Under the pieces are notes generated by a model. That model made no database searches. It was given only the letters and a program-made list of their open reading frames with translations, and was not told the DNA's origin. Positions 1 to 54,972 of a DNA stretch of 64,000 bases are shown in pieces. The DNA comes from Cricetomys ansorgei (Eukaryota > Chordata > Mammalia > Rodentia > Nesomyidae): positions 62,895,501-62,959,500 of the forward strand of contig JAMJFZ010000107.1 of assembly GCA_026225945.1 (NCBI GenBank), written 5' to 3'. The position numbers and the translations under genes were made by a program. The stretch's first letter is position 1. Every line of letters begins with the position of its first letter.

Positions 1-13935
<13,935 letters not shown>

Positions 13936-14659
13936 GGTTTCCATGAATTGGCCCGCGGCTCTCCCAGAGTGGCTCTGGATGTGATGCAGTTCTGGCATCT
14001 CCAGCACCCAGGTGGAAATCTTACTCTCGGAGCAGCTGTGACGTTTGCCTACAGCACCTATGCTGGCCCTGTCTACACACTGGACGTCCCCCACCACAGA
14101 AGCACACGAAGCATCCGTTGAGGGCATTCCCAGGAACAATGCTTTGTAGCTGCTTTCTCTGCTTCAAGAAGGAAGTGCTCAGTCTAGTCTGCCACACAGA
14201 GCACATGGCAAGTGTCTACCTTGAACGTTTCCAGACAGCAGCCAGCTGTCCCCAATGGACTACTGGGGGGAGGGAGACCTGATCTGTCCACCTTTCCTCA
14301 CCTTATAGCTAAGGCTTCCTCTGGATCCAGCCTCTCTTAGACTTTTAATCACAAGTTCGACAGTCCTGTCTCTCTTCCTCTTTTCGCTTCACCGCTGGTA
14401 AATACTATTTCTACCTTCTGTGCTGGTTGTTGTGGCAAATGACCTTTGACTGAGTTGTAACGATACTAAGCTCCCTGCTGTCTCTGGTCCTTTAAGCCAC
14501 AGAGTGAGTGATTTACAGAGCCGGGATGGAAATGCAGCTACCTTTTTTTGAGTCCCGTTGTCATGGAGAAGAAAGGAAGATGAAGGGTTTATGCTACCTT
14601 CTACCCTACTGAAGACTATGCCACTCCTCTGTACCTGTCAGATATTTGTGCGCGTGCGC

Positions 14660-14662
<3 letters not shown>

Positions 14663-14691
<29 letters not shown>
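14663..14691. repeat. (TG)14 in the Ikbkb 3'UTR
   Basis: Uninterrupted TG dinucleotides just upstream of the URR1 element, inside the predicted mRNA. Confidence 0.9.
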
Positions 14692-14693
<2 letters not shown>

Positions 14694-14737
14694 CAAAACA
14701 GGCTCAGGTCATCATAAACAGGTATATTTGGTTAGAG

Positions 14738-14957
14738 CAGTGGTTCTGAACCTTCCTAATGCTGCCACTCTTTATAATACAGTTCCTCAGGTTGTGGTGA
14801 CCCCCAACCATAAAGTTATTTTCATTGCTATTTCATAAGTGTAATTTTGCTACTGTTGTGAATCATGATGTAAGTATCTGGTATGCAGGATGGTCTTAGC
14901 CGATCCCCGTGAAAGGGTCATTTGATGCCCAAAGGGGTCATGACCCACAGGTCACTG
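14738..14957 (+). mobile_element. URR1-like hAT DNA transposon inside the Ikbkb 3'UTR
   Basis: Begins CAGTGGTTCTGAACCTTCC and ends in GTCACTG. It is flanked by near-identical 8-bp duplications, GGTTAGAG (14730-14737) and GGTCAGAG (14958-14965). The body matches URR1, for example GTGGTGACCCCCAACCATAA. Confidence 0.85.
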
Positions 14958-15118
14958 GGTCAGAGACTACATAAAGTTGGAACAGAGAAATGTCCAAGTG
15001 GCTCCTGCAGAGACAGTAGGAAGCATCGATGGTCAAGTGAGTTCAGAAGGCGCTTCATGCTTTCATGGCTTCTTAGAGATTCATGCTGTACACTGGTAAA
15101 CTATCCGAAAACTCTTAT

Positions 15119-15124
15119 AATAAA
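15119..15124 (+). terminator. Ikbkb: Ikbkb poly(A) signal AATAAA
   Basis: A canonical hexamer in the run CTTATAATAAAGATGCTGG, the first on this strand after the stop codon. A G/T-containing stretch follows within 30 bases. Confidence 0.75.
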
Positions 15125-15479
15125 GATGCTGGCTCAAGTTTAACGTAAATCCATCCATGAGTGACGTCATTTGACCATAGAGCCCTACCCTCGTGTGTGC
15201 TCAGTGTTTACTAACGTCCTCAAGTACTGGAGACAAGGAAGCATGGTTTTAGAGATCCTGGAGAGGGCATAGTGGGAAATGAGGCCAGAAAGGATGGGAT
15301 GAGATGGATTGGGAAGGGAATGAATGCTGGGTACGAGAGCTGAATAAGCAGTTGGGAGTCTCACAAAAGCTTTATGTGAGAAAATGGCATTAACCCAAAG
15401 CGTAACTTGGAAAGTTTGCCTCTAGACCATTGTAATTTATGACAAAGTGAAATTCAAGGGTTTTTTTTTCTGTTTACCC

Positions 15480-15873
15480 AAAAGATGAGTTAAGATTTCT
15501 ATTGCTGTGATGAAACACCATGACCAAAAAGCAAGTAAGGGAGGAAAGGGTTTATTCAGCTTATCTTCCACATCATCAAAGGAAGTCATGACAGGAACTC
15601 AAACAGGGCAGGAGCCTGGAGGCAGGAGCTGATGCAGAGGCCGTGGAGGGGTGCTGCTTACTTGTTCCCCGTGGCTTGCTCAGCCTGCTTTCTTATAGAA
15701 CCCAGGACCACAGCCCAGGGATGGCACCACCCACAGTGGGCTGGGCCCTCCCCGACCAATCACTAATTAAGAAAATGTTCTCCAGCAGGATGTTATGGAA
15801 GCATTTTCTCAATTGAGGTTTTCTCCCTTCAGATGACTCTAGCTTGTGTCAAGTTGACATAAAACTAGACAGG
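15480..15873 (-). mobile_element. LTR-like rodent repeat, antisense
   Basis: On the minus strand it begins TGTCCTGTCTAGTTTTATGT and has an AATAAACCC poly(A) region before its end (GGTCATGGTGTTTCATCAC). This widely repeated rodent sequence looks like a solo LTR of MaLR/RMER type; I cannot name the family with certainty. Confidence 0.6.
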
Positions 15874-17750
15874 ACAATGAAATAGATGCATTTTTTTCCT
15901 CTGAATGTATGTAAGAATCCTGGGACATTGTGCATAAATAAAGCAGAGAGAGGGCAGACTGTGCAGGGTTCTGAAGGTTGACATTGATGGTGAGTTCCCT
16001 AGGGGCCTGTTCAAAACCAACTAGCAGACTCACACAGAAAAAAAAAGGGCCCTAAGGAAAAAATGTTCTGCCTCTAACTGTAACAAATGGCATCGCTAGA
16101 ACAAAAATGTATTCTTGTAAGGCAAGAAACTGAAATCGAGATGTCAGCAACTGTACCTCCTCTAAAGGTTTGGGGAGAGGAGCTGTTGCTGTCCTCTTCC
16201 TGTTCTGGTGGCTCAGATAATCTTCAACTTGTGATAGCTTCCCACTGTCTCATCTGTTGGATAGCATCCAATGGGGGGGGGGTCATTGGATCACTTAGTT
16301 TTCTCATAGCTAAAGATATGTTCCACCATGGCAGAGTACTGGCTCCTGGCTGAGACGGCAAAGGGTGAGAGGTGGGGGCTGGGAAGTTCTGGTTAAGTCG
16401 GTTAAGTCTTATTGACAGTCAAACAGAAGTGAAGCTGGCCTGTAACCCCCCAACCCTATTTCTTAAGTGAGAAACCCTATCCCAGAAGTTCCACTCTTCC
16501 CAAAACAGCACCACCAGACAGATACCGTGTTCAAACATGAGTTGTAGGAGGCATTTCACATCTAACTCATAAACCAACCCAACAACTCCATCAAGTTTAC
16601 CCTTGCAGGGTTCCTGAGAAAGATTGTCATTTGATAGAGGGCCAGTCTGGATAATCTCACATAAGTACTCAAGAATTTAATGCAATCATGCATTTTGTCA
16701 TATGAACATTCATAGGCACTAGAAATTAGCATGTGGACATTATGGGGCCAGCATCAACTCAGTCTAACCTATAGACCCCCATACCACTTCTTCCCAAAGT
16801 CTTAACCCGGTGCAGCATCAACTCTTCTGGACATCACCTCAAAAGTCATAGATCTCATCATTTCGTTCGTGTGTGGACAAACTTTCCCATCTCAGGCCAG
16901 AGGATCAGATGCCCTCTTCTGACCTCTGCTGGCACCAGGCATTCACATGATACACAGACATACATGCAAGCAAAACACCCATACATATAAAAGAAATACA
17001 GGTACTTCTTTTTTAAGATTCCTGTCTCTGGACTCAGAACACAAATCACCAGCTTCCAAGCACTGTGATTACAAAAGGTCACATGGTGGATATTCCCCTT
17101 CCAAAGTTCCTATATGTGTCAAGTTCTGTGCATAATTATCTGACTTGAGGCTTTGTCTACTAGACCCATGGCAGTCCAGTGGACTTTTGCATCAACTCTA
17201 AGAAAACCATGGTCTTCTGCCCATACTAACTTCTTAGGCTATGACGTCACCCACAGGAATGAGGCAGGGATGTCCAAAAGATAGTTTATCTTGGGACCCC
17301 CATTTGGGTTATACACACACACACACACACACACACTTTTAATAATGCACTTGGCTGGGTCTATGTAGAGAGATTTTGTCTCAAAAAACCAAAAATAAAT
17401 TAAAAATAAATAGTGCGCTTTGCAGCCTGGTTTCTTCACCTGCACGTACTTTAGACACACCCCTCTCCTAACAGGACACCTAGCAGCCTCAAAACCCCTT
17501 CTACCTCCTGCCTGTGTCAGGCTATGTGTTCGCCCACATGTGAAAAAATAGTATATGGATTTCCCCCACCCCTGTTAACAACCAAATAGAGACAGTTCTA
17601 TTCCAGTATATGCCCAGTGTATCCAGCTACGAAGCTTAGAAGGGTCAATCCAGACTGAACTAGGTTTAAGTGCATTGTGCACTATGGCAAAATTTGCTTT
17701 CCAGTAACTTTTTAGGGAGAATCCTGTGTTTACCATCTGTATTCGGTTTT
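15874..17750. other. Intergenic: fragments and one (CA)n
   Basis: Contains part of an LTR-like repeat near 16430-16570 (ending CATTTCACATCTAACTCAT), a B2 3' fragment at 16895-17010, (CA)n at 17312-17336 and a short B1 piece at 17340-17400. The rest is unassigned. No gene seen. Confidence 0.45.
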
Positions 17751-17764
17751 TTGTTTTTTGTTTT

Positions 17765-18115
17765 TTTTTTTTTTCTGTTGCTGTGATAATGTGCTAATGG
17801 AAAGTAACTTCAATAATAAAAGGTTTATTTTGCCTTACAGTTCCAGAGGGTTAGAGTCCATAATGGCGGGGAAGGCATGGCCTGATGGCAGGAGCAGGAG
17901 GCTGTGGATCAAATTTTTCTTCCACACACAAGAAGCTGAGTAGGAGGAGATAGGGAAGGAGGTGGAGCAGGACTATAAACCTTCAGACCCCACCTCTCTA
18001 GCAGGGCCACACCTCCTAAAGGTTCCACATGCACACACCCAACTGCACCACTAGCTGGAGACCAAGAGTTTAAATACTAAGTCTGTGGGGAACATCTCAT
18101 TCAAACTACCACATT
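17765..18115 (-). mobile_element. LTR-like rodent repeat, antisense
   Basis: Starts TTCTGTTGCTGTGATAATG and ends CATCTCATTCAAACTACCACA, a common rodent repeat related to the one at 15480. Similar sequence continues to about 18820, possibly the internal part. Confidence 0.55.
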
Positions 18116-18940
18116 TAGGTTCCTGGCCCTCAAGGCTTATGGTCGTCTCATGGTGCAAAATGCAGTAGACCAACTTCAGGTTTTCCCATACTCTTTAAAA
18201 GTCTCAATACTTCGAAATTCCAACCTCTCTGAGACTCAAAGCAATCTCTACTGTGACCCCTTGTAAAATAAAAAAGCAAATTACATACAATATATAGTGG
18301 CACCGAATATCCATTCCCATTACAGAAGGGAAGAATAGGGCACAAATTTTGGTCCAAGAAAGCTTGGACCAAAACAAGACTGAACGCCAGTAGGGCAAAC
18401 GCCAAATCCTTGTGGCTCCGGGTCTGTTATCCGGGGCTTGAATTTCTAAGGGCTTAGATGGCTTGGCCCTGCTAACTTTGCTTCCTGTAACAGACGTTGC
18501 TTACTTGGGTTGGTTCCACTCCATGTATGTATGTAGCTCTCCTTGGCAAGTATCTCATGTCTCTGGAATCCTCTTAACGTCTTGGGGTCTCCAACACAAC
18601 CCAGACTTCTTTACAACTTAAGCGGTGGCCCCGCAGGGACTCTTACCCTACTACACACTGTCTGGGCTCAGCAGCTTTCTGAATCCACGGAGAAAGCATC
18701 TGTGATCGCTTCGGTCTTGCGACGTTCTTATCTCCAAAACTACGACCACATGCGCAACACCTCAAAATGTGGTCGCCAGTTGGGGATGGATTCGTACCTC
18801 CTTGGACCTTAATGGTAGCCGTTTTTGTTGCCCCTGCCTCCCAAGTGCTGGGATTGGAGTCATGTACCTCCAAGCCTGGCTTGATTTTGCTTCTTAATCC
18901 GTTCAACTAACCTATGTCTTCAGATCGGGACACTGAGGTC
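18116..18940. mobile_element. Probable continuation of the rodent repeat, with a B1 fragment
   Basis: Phrases such as GGGCTTGAATTTCTAAGGGC and CTTGGGGTCTCCAACACAAC recur in rodent genomes in company with the preceding element. An antisense B1 piece lies at 18825-18880. Family not certain. Confidence 0.4.
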
Positions 18941-19990
18941 ATTAATGTTTTAAGTTATTAATGAAAGGTTTATGTTGATTGCAGTCATTTTACTGATGTT
19001 TTGCCATTTGTGTTCTTAGTCATATTTTTTTATTTCAGTAATAGCTTCATTCATTTTCTTTCCATCGTCTCTTGGCTATTCTTATTCCTCTCTTCAGCCT
19101 CCAGTCTTACACCTCCAGTCTTCTCTGTAGGGCTGGCTTGGTGGACATGAATTCTTTTAGTCTGTTTATACTGTAGAAAAAATTCTTTCTCCTTCAACTG
19201 TGGCAGATGATTTTGCTGAACACGGTGGTTTGGGCTGGCATCCATGGTCTTTTAGGACTTGAAGTACATTGCCCTAGAGTTTCTGGCTTTTAAAGTTTTC
19301 ATTGAGCAATCAGTTGTTATTCCTGTGAGTTTTCCTTTATATGTGACTTGCATTGTCCCTCTTGCAGCTTTCCACAGTCTCTTTTTGCTCCGTGGGGATG
19401 CTTATTCCAGGTTCAGTTTGGTGTTCTGTGTGCTTCATCAGTGTGAACCCCCCTTTTCCTTAATCTGGATAGTTTTCTTCTGTGACACTGAAGATCGAAT
19501 CTCTGCCATTGATCTGGGATTGTTTTCCGCCTGTGTTTGTAATTCAAATATTTGGTCTTTTCATGGTGTCCCAGAGTTATTGCATGTTCCTTTCGTGTTT
19601 GTTTGTTTTTTTTCATATTATCTGATGGTGTGGTCTAATTCCTTTACTTCATCTTGATCCCTTGATATCCTTTCCTCTACTCTCTCTATTCTACTACTTA
19701 CAAGGCTCGTCAGAAGTTTTCTGATCTGGTTCTTGAGATTTTCCCTTCTATCTTCATCTCAGCGTGAGTTCTCTTCGGTGATTCTGTCTCTTTCCTGGAG
19801 GGTCTTCATCATTTCATTCAGCCACGTGTTCGTGTTTTCCTGGACATCACTCAGGCATTTATAGTCATTCCTATTAAGTTCATTGAGCGCATGTTTGTGT
19901 CTTCTTTAAATTCACTGATGTAAGTTATTATTGGTCTTTTACGTTCTTTGTACTGGGGTTCATCTAGGTAATTCTCATTGAAGAAAAATT
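18941..19990 (-). mobile_element. L1 LINE fragment, antisense (5' part)
   Basis: Typical antisense rodent L1 sequence, for example GGTCTTTTCATGGTGTCCCA and GTTTTCCTGGACATCACTCA. The open frame on the plus strand here is chance. Confidence 0.65.
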
Positions 19991-20094
19991 TCTATAAGGA
20001 CTTGTGGATGGGAGTGGGGAGTCTTGGCCTTTTGTATTGTTTGTGGGTTTTTTTGTTTTGTTTTGTTTTGTTTATTTGTTTTTGGTTTAGGTTT

Positions 20095-20250
20095 TTTATG
20101 TTTGTTTGTTTTTTGTTTTTCGAGTTTTCTGTACCTCTGGTTGTCCTGGAACTCTCTGTAGACGAGGCTGGCCTTGAAATCACAGTGATCGGCCTGCCTC
20201 TGTCTCCCGAGTGCTGGTATTAAAGGTGTGTGCCACCACCGCCTGGCTTG
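20095..20250 (-). mobile_element. B1 SINE, antisense
   Basis: Poly(T)-rich start, then CTGTAGACGAGGCTGGCCTT and CGAGTGCTGGTATTAAAGGT. Full-length or nearly so. Confidence 0.85.
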
Positions 20251-21005
20251 TTTATTTTTAAAATGAGACCTAGGATGTATACTTCTTTTGTTAGTTATAT
20301 GACTGATGCAAGACTCTAAATTGCCTTTATAGAGTGGAAGTTTGGTTTTGGTTTTGTTGTTTCCCAGTCTTGGTTGATTTCAGATCAGGTAGAAGGAGTT
20401 GAATTGGAGGAATGGGGGTGATTTCAGTTCAGGAGAGAGCAAAAAGGCATGTGAATGAAACAAAGGGCTGGGTCTGCTTAGGTTGGTGAGCCAGCTATGC
20501 CACCCGAGCTATGCCACCCGAGCTATGCCTGGGGGTGTAGAGGTGCATGGGCAGTCTGTGGTGCTGGGCACTGGGCACTCACTAGGCTGGGATGGGGTTG
20601 TGACCAAAGCAAGGCCTTCCAGGACTGATCAGAGGATGTGCACTCCCAGCACAGTTCTGGGGACTGGGGAAGGTGTATAGGGGTTAAGGTTCAGCAAACT
20701 CATCAGACTAAACCCAGCCACTGATAAGGCCTGGAGGTTGAATGTGGCACAGGTGGGCTGAAGCTGGGTGAGCTTACAAGACCCAGCTGACGCACAGGAT
20801 ATGCAGCCAGGGCCAAACCCAGGGTTTGGGGATGGCACTGGTGATAATAACCAGACTGGACCAACATATAGAATATTCAACCTGGGATAGAGCTGAGGAT
20901 TGGAAGGTACAGGGAGGCTGGGGTTCAAGGAACTTACCAGACAAGACCTGGGCACAGGATAAGCACCCTGGGTCAGAACTGGAGTTGGATAAGGTACAGG
21001 CTCTA
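20251..21005. other. Intergenic, unassigned
   Basis: About 750 bp of G-rich plus-strand sequence with no repeat I can name and no gene. A short tandem piece AGCTATGCCACCCG occurs twice at 20493-20520. Confidence 0.4.
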
Positions 21006-21007
21006 AA

Positions 21008-21190
21008 TTTCTTTCTTTCTTTCTTTCTTTCTTCCTTCCTTCCTTCCTTCCTTCCTTCCTTCCTTCCTTCCTTCCTTCCTTCCTTTCTTCCTTCCTTCCT
21101 TCTTTCCTTCCCTCCTCTTCCTCTTTTCTCCTCCTCCTCCTCATTCTCTTCCTCCTCCTCCTGCTCCTCCTCCTCCTCCTCTTCTTCTTC
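21008..21190. repeat. Polypyrimidine (TTTC)n(TTCC)n(CTC)n tract
   Basis: About 180 bp with almost no purines on the plus strand, abutting an antisense B1; it probably grew from that SINE's tail. Confidence 0.9.
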
Positions 21191-21345
21191 TGTTTTTTGA
21201 GTCAGGGTTTCTATGTTGTAACTTTGACTGTCCTGGAACTCATTCTGTAGACCAGGCTAGCCTCGAAACTCACAGAGATGCACCCTGCCTCTGCCTCCTG
21301 AGTGCTGGGATCAAAGGCGTGCACCACCACTGTCTGGCTTCTTTT
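21191..21345 (-). mobile_element. B1 SINE, antisense
   Basis: TTTTTTGAGTCAGGGTTTC, CTGTAGACCAGGCTAGCC and GAGTGCTGGGATCAAAGGC match the reverse B1. Confidence 0.85.
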
Positions 21346-21359
21346 CTTTATTTAATTTA

Positions 21360-21565
21360 TTTTTTTCGTTTATTTGGGTGTTTTGTCTGCTTGTATGTCT
21401 GTACATGACTGGCACATTACTGGCCAGAAGAGGCTGTTGGATCTTCTGGGACTGGAGTTATAGATGGCTGTGAGCCACCACCATGTGGATGCTAGAAACA
21501 TAACCCGAGTCCTCTGGAAAGCAGCAAATACTCTTAACCCCTAAGCCATCTCTCCAGCCCCTTCT
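21360..21565 (-). mobile_element. B3-type SINE, antisense
   Basis: Body GGACTGGAGTTATAGATGGC and end CTAAGCCATCTCTCCAGCCCC, the reverse of a B2/B3 head. Confidence 0.8.
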
Positions 21566-21639
21566 AGAACACTTTCTAAAACTCTTCCATCCAATAAAGA
21601 TTCACCCAAAATGGTGCTAAAGAGATCTTACTAAAAGAA

Positions 21640-22030
21640 AATTGGGGCAAATTAAATGGCTCAGTGGGTAAAGATGTTTGCTATGCAAACCTAGCAACCT
21701 GAGTCTGATCTTGATAACCCATATAAAGGTAGAAGGGGAGAACTGACTTCACTGAGTGTCTTCTAACCTCCACACACACCTAAACAAAGAGAATAACCAT
21801 AATTAAAAAAAAAATTTTAAAGGGACCAGTGCAATGGCTCAGCAAGTTAAGGCACCTGCTCTCACATCAGACAACCTGCGTATGGTCCTCGGGTCACACC
21901 CAGTGTGAGGAGATGCTGACTCCTGAAAGTTGTCCTCCAACCTCCATACACTCACTGTGGCTCATGCACACGTGCGCATGCACACACACACAAACACACA
22001 CACACACACAGAAATGTAATAAAAATTGTT
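21640..22030 (+). mobile_element. Two consecutive B3-type SINEs
   Basis: The first is at about 21640-21820 (head AAATGGCTCAGTGGGTAAAG). The second is at about 21825-22030 (head GGGACCAGTGCAATGGCTC) and ends in a CA-rich tail at 21981-22010. Confidence 0.65.
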
Positions 22031-22189
22031 TTTAAAAATGTCACTAGGCTACTTAAAATGTTTCAGTGACTTTCCATTACCCGTACATGCTGCCCAAATT
22101 CCAGAATTATATACCCATGATCTGTTCAACATTGTCACCTGGATAGAGAGTAAAATTTTCACATCCTGAAAGTCAATGCCTAGTTCAAA

Positions 22190-23370
22190 TTAGTCTGGAA
22201 TAACAACAGACGGGTAGACCAGTGGAACAGAATAAAGGACCCAGAAATAAACCGACAAAGCTATGCCCACCTAATTCTTGGCAAAGGTGACAAAGTCATG
22301 CAGTGGGAAAGGGAGAGCCTGGTCACCAGTGGACTTCCACTTACAAAAAAGTGAAATCAGACTCTCATCTCTGACCTTATACAAATGGATCAAAGACCTT
22401 AATTTAAAACCTGAAACGCTGGAATGCTGAATGAAAACAGGGAATATGCTTTAGATACTGGGGTAGGCAAAAACTTTCTGAACAGAGCTTTAATAGCATA
22501 AGAGCTAGACCCAGGTGACAACAGATGGGACTACATGAAATTAAAATGTTCTGACACCACAGGAGAGAGTATCAACAAAGCCAACAGACTGCAGAATGAA
22601 TGGGAGAAAATCTTTACCAGTCATACTTCAGATGATGGGCTGATTTCCAGAATTTACAAAGAAGTGCAGAAATTAAAAACAAAGGCAATAAAACTGCCAA
22701 TCAACAAATGGTCTAATGAACTGAATAAACAGTTTAAAAAACTACAAAGCTGGGGGCTGGAGAGATGGCTCAGTGGTTAAGAGCACTGGCTGCTCTTCCA
22801 GATGAGCCGGGTTCAATTCCCAGTACCCACATGGCAGCTCACAACTGTCTGTAACTCCAGTTCCAGAGGATCTGACCCCTTCACATCAATGCACATAAAT
22901 AAAATTAAATAAATAATAAAAAATTACAAAGCCAATAAATAATTTAAAAAAGTGTTCAATATCGCCAGTCATCAGGGAAATGCAAATTAAGCTACTTTGA
23001 GATACCACCTCACCTCAGTCAGAATGGCAATCATCAAGAAATCTTATAACAGAGAGTATGTGGGTAAAAAGGAACCAGTATCCACTAGCAGTGAGCTAGT
23101 GGATGTGCAAACTAATACAGCCATTATGGGAATCAGTTCAGAGGTTCCTCAAAAAGTTAAAAATAGAACTACCATATGACTCAGCGTTTCACTACTGGGC
23201 ATATACACAAAGACTCCCAATCCCTGTCCTAGAGATATTTGCACACCCATTTTTGTTGTTGCTTCATTTATTCTAGCAAGGAAATGAAACAAACCCAGAT
23301 GTCTATCATCAGATGGACATATAATGAAATCTGGTACATGTAGACAGGAGAACAAGAAAGGGTGATACTA
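22190..23370 (+). mobile_element. L1 LINE, 3' part of ORF2 plus 3'UTR, interrupted by a B2
   Basis: Sense L1: the ORF2 C-terminal relic (NEWEKIFTSHTSDDGLISRI in one frame) and 3'-terminal phrases such as AAATAGAACTACCATATGAC and CACTACTGGGCATATACAC. Several frameshifts and stops. A B2 at 22752-22922 splits it. Confidence 0.8.
22752..22922 (+). mobile_element. B2 SINE inserted into the L1
   Basis: GGGGCTGGAGAGATGGCTCA head and AATAAATAATAAA tail. It is flanked by a target duplication around ACTACAAAGC/ATTACAAAGC (22741 and 22923), so it is younger than the L1. Confidence 0.88.
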
Positions 23371-23604
23371 AGTGATGAGGGTGTAATTCAGGAACGAGAC
23401 CGACGGGACCGATAAGTCACTGTTCGGTCTCAAACTTACAAACTGTTGGCTGAGATATCTATGGGACATATCAAACTGAACCAGGTCCTCCCAGCATCCC
23501 CCTGCCTATTACAGAGTCCTTGCTTGCATACCCCACCCCTACCTTCAACTCTCCAGCTCAGGGAGCTGAGCTGTCCTTCCCCATATAATTCCAGCCATTT
23601 TGGC

Positions 23605-23675
23605 CTCTCGGTCTCCCTCTCTCTGTCTGTCCCTCTCTCTGTCTGTCTCTGTCTGTCTGCCTATCTATCTATCTA

Positions 23676-23748
<73 letters not shown>
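23605..23748. repeat. (CTGT)n(CTAT)n(CT)n microsatellite next to the Polb promoter
   Basis: Over 140 bp of pyrimidine-rich repeats ending about 6 bp before the first GC-box repeat and about 200 bp upstream of the Polb ATG. Confidence 0.9.
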
Positions 23749-23752
<4 letters not shown>

Positions 23753-23753
23753 G

Positions 23754-23955
23754 CCCCACCCCGCTCCTCTAGCCCCGCCCCACACCGGTAGCTTCGCCCT
23801 GATGGCTCCACCCCGCTCCTCTAGCCCCGCCCCTGTAGTCCCGCCCCCACCCAGATAGCCACGCCCCGCCGCCCGCGCGTGGCGTCACCGCGCTGCGCCC
23901 TGTCAGGGGCCGCCATTGTTCCACCGGCAGCGCTCAGGTGTGGGTCTGCGGCGCC
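23754..23955 (+). promoter_or_regulatory. Polb: Polb promoter: GC boxes, CRE-like site, YY1-like site, no TATA
   Basis: CpG-rich, with at least four GC-box cores (CCCCGCCCC/CCCGCCCCC types) near 23771, 23826, 23839 and 23862. GTGGCGTCAC at 23879-23888 is one base off the palindromic ATF/CREB element GTGACGTCAC known from the human POLB promoter. GCCGCCATTGTT at 23909-23920 resembles a YY1 site at a start region. No TATA box is seen, in keeping with the housekeeping expression known for this gene. The transcription start is not determinable here but is probably about 23890-23930. Confidence 0.8.
23756..23833. repeat. Tandem 52-bp GC-box repeat
   Basis: CCACCCCGCTCCTCTAGCCC, continuing CGCCCC, occurs at 23756 and again at 23808, a 52-bp period. 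Each copy holds a GC box. Confidence 0.85.
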
Positions 23956-54818
<30,863 letters not shown>

Positions 54819-54972
54819 GGCCATTCCTTGCTGACCCCTCCCCGAGTGCCCCCCTTGGAGTCCTAATTTATTTCTTAACCTTTGCTATGTAAGGGTTCGG
54901 TGTTTTTAACTGATTGCGTCTTCTCCGCGCTTTCCATGTACTGTAGTCAATAAACTTTTGAGCAATTATCCA
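54819..54972 (+). other. Polb: Polb 3'UTR (short)
   Basis: About 150 nt from the stop to just past AATAAA at 54949-54954 (GTCAATAAACTTTTG). No repeats are seen in it. Confidence 0.85.
54949..54954 (+). terminator. Polb: Polb poly(A) signal AATAAA
   Basis: Canonical hexamer 131 nt after the stop codon; the only one in the immediate 3' region. Confidence 0.85.

Larger units (their letters stand above)
13936..15145 (+). other. Ikbkb: Ikbkb 3'UTR (about 1.2 kb)
   Basis: This is the non-coding tail from the TGA at 13935 to just after AATAAA at 15119. I see no earlier AATAAA or ATTAAA in this stretch. It contains a (TG)n tract at 14663-14691 and a URR1-like DNA transposon at 14738-14957, so part of the mature mRNA would be transposon-derived. 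The length is inferred from the poly(A) signal only. Confidence 0.75.

Noticed and set aside
20629..21144. 171-codon minus-strand frame rich in K, E, G and R
   Set aside because: Its start is a translation of the GGAA/GAAA purine repeat; low-complexity artefact.
23446..23791. Ser/Leu-rich frames upstream of Polb
   Set aside because: Translations of the CT/CTGT microsatellite.
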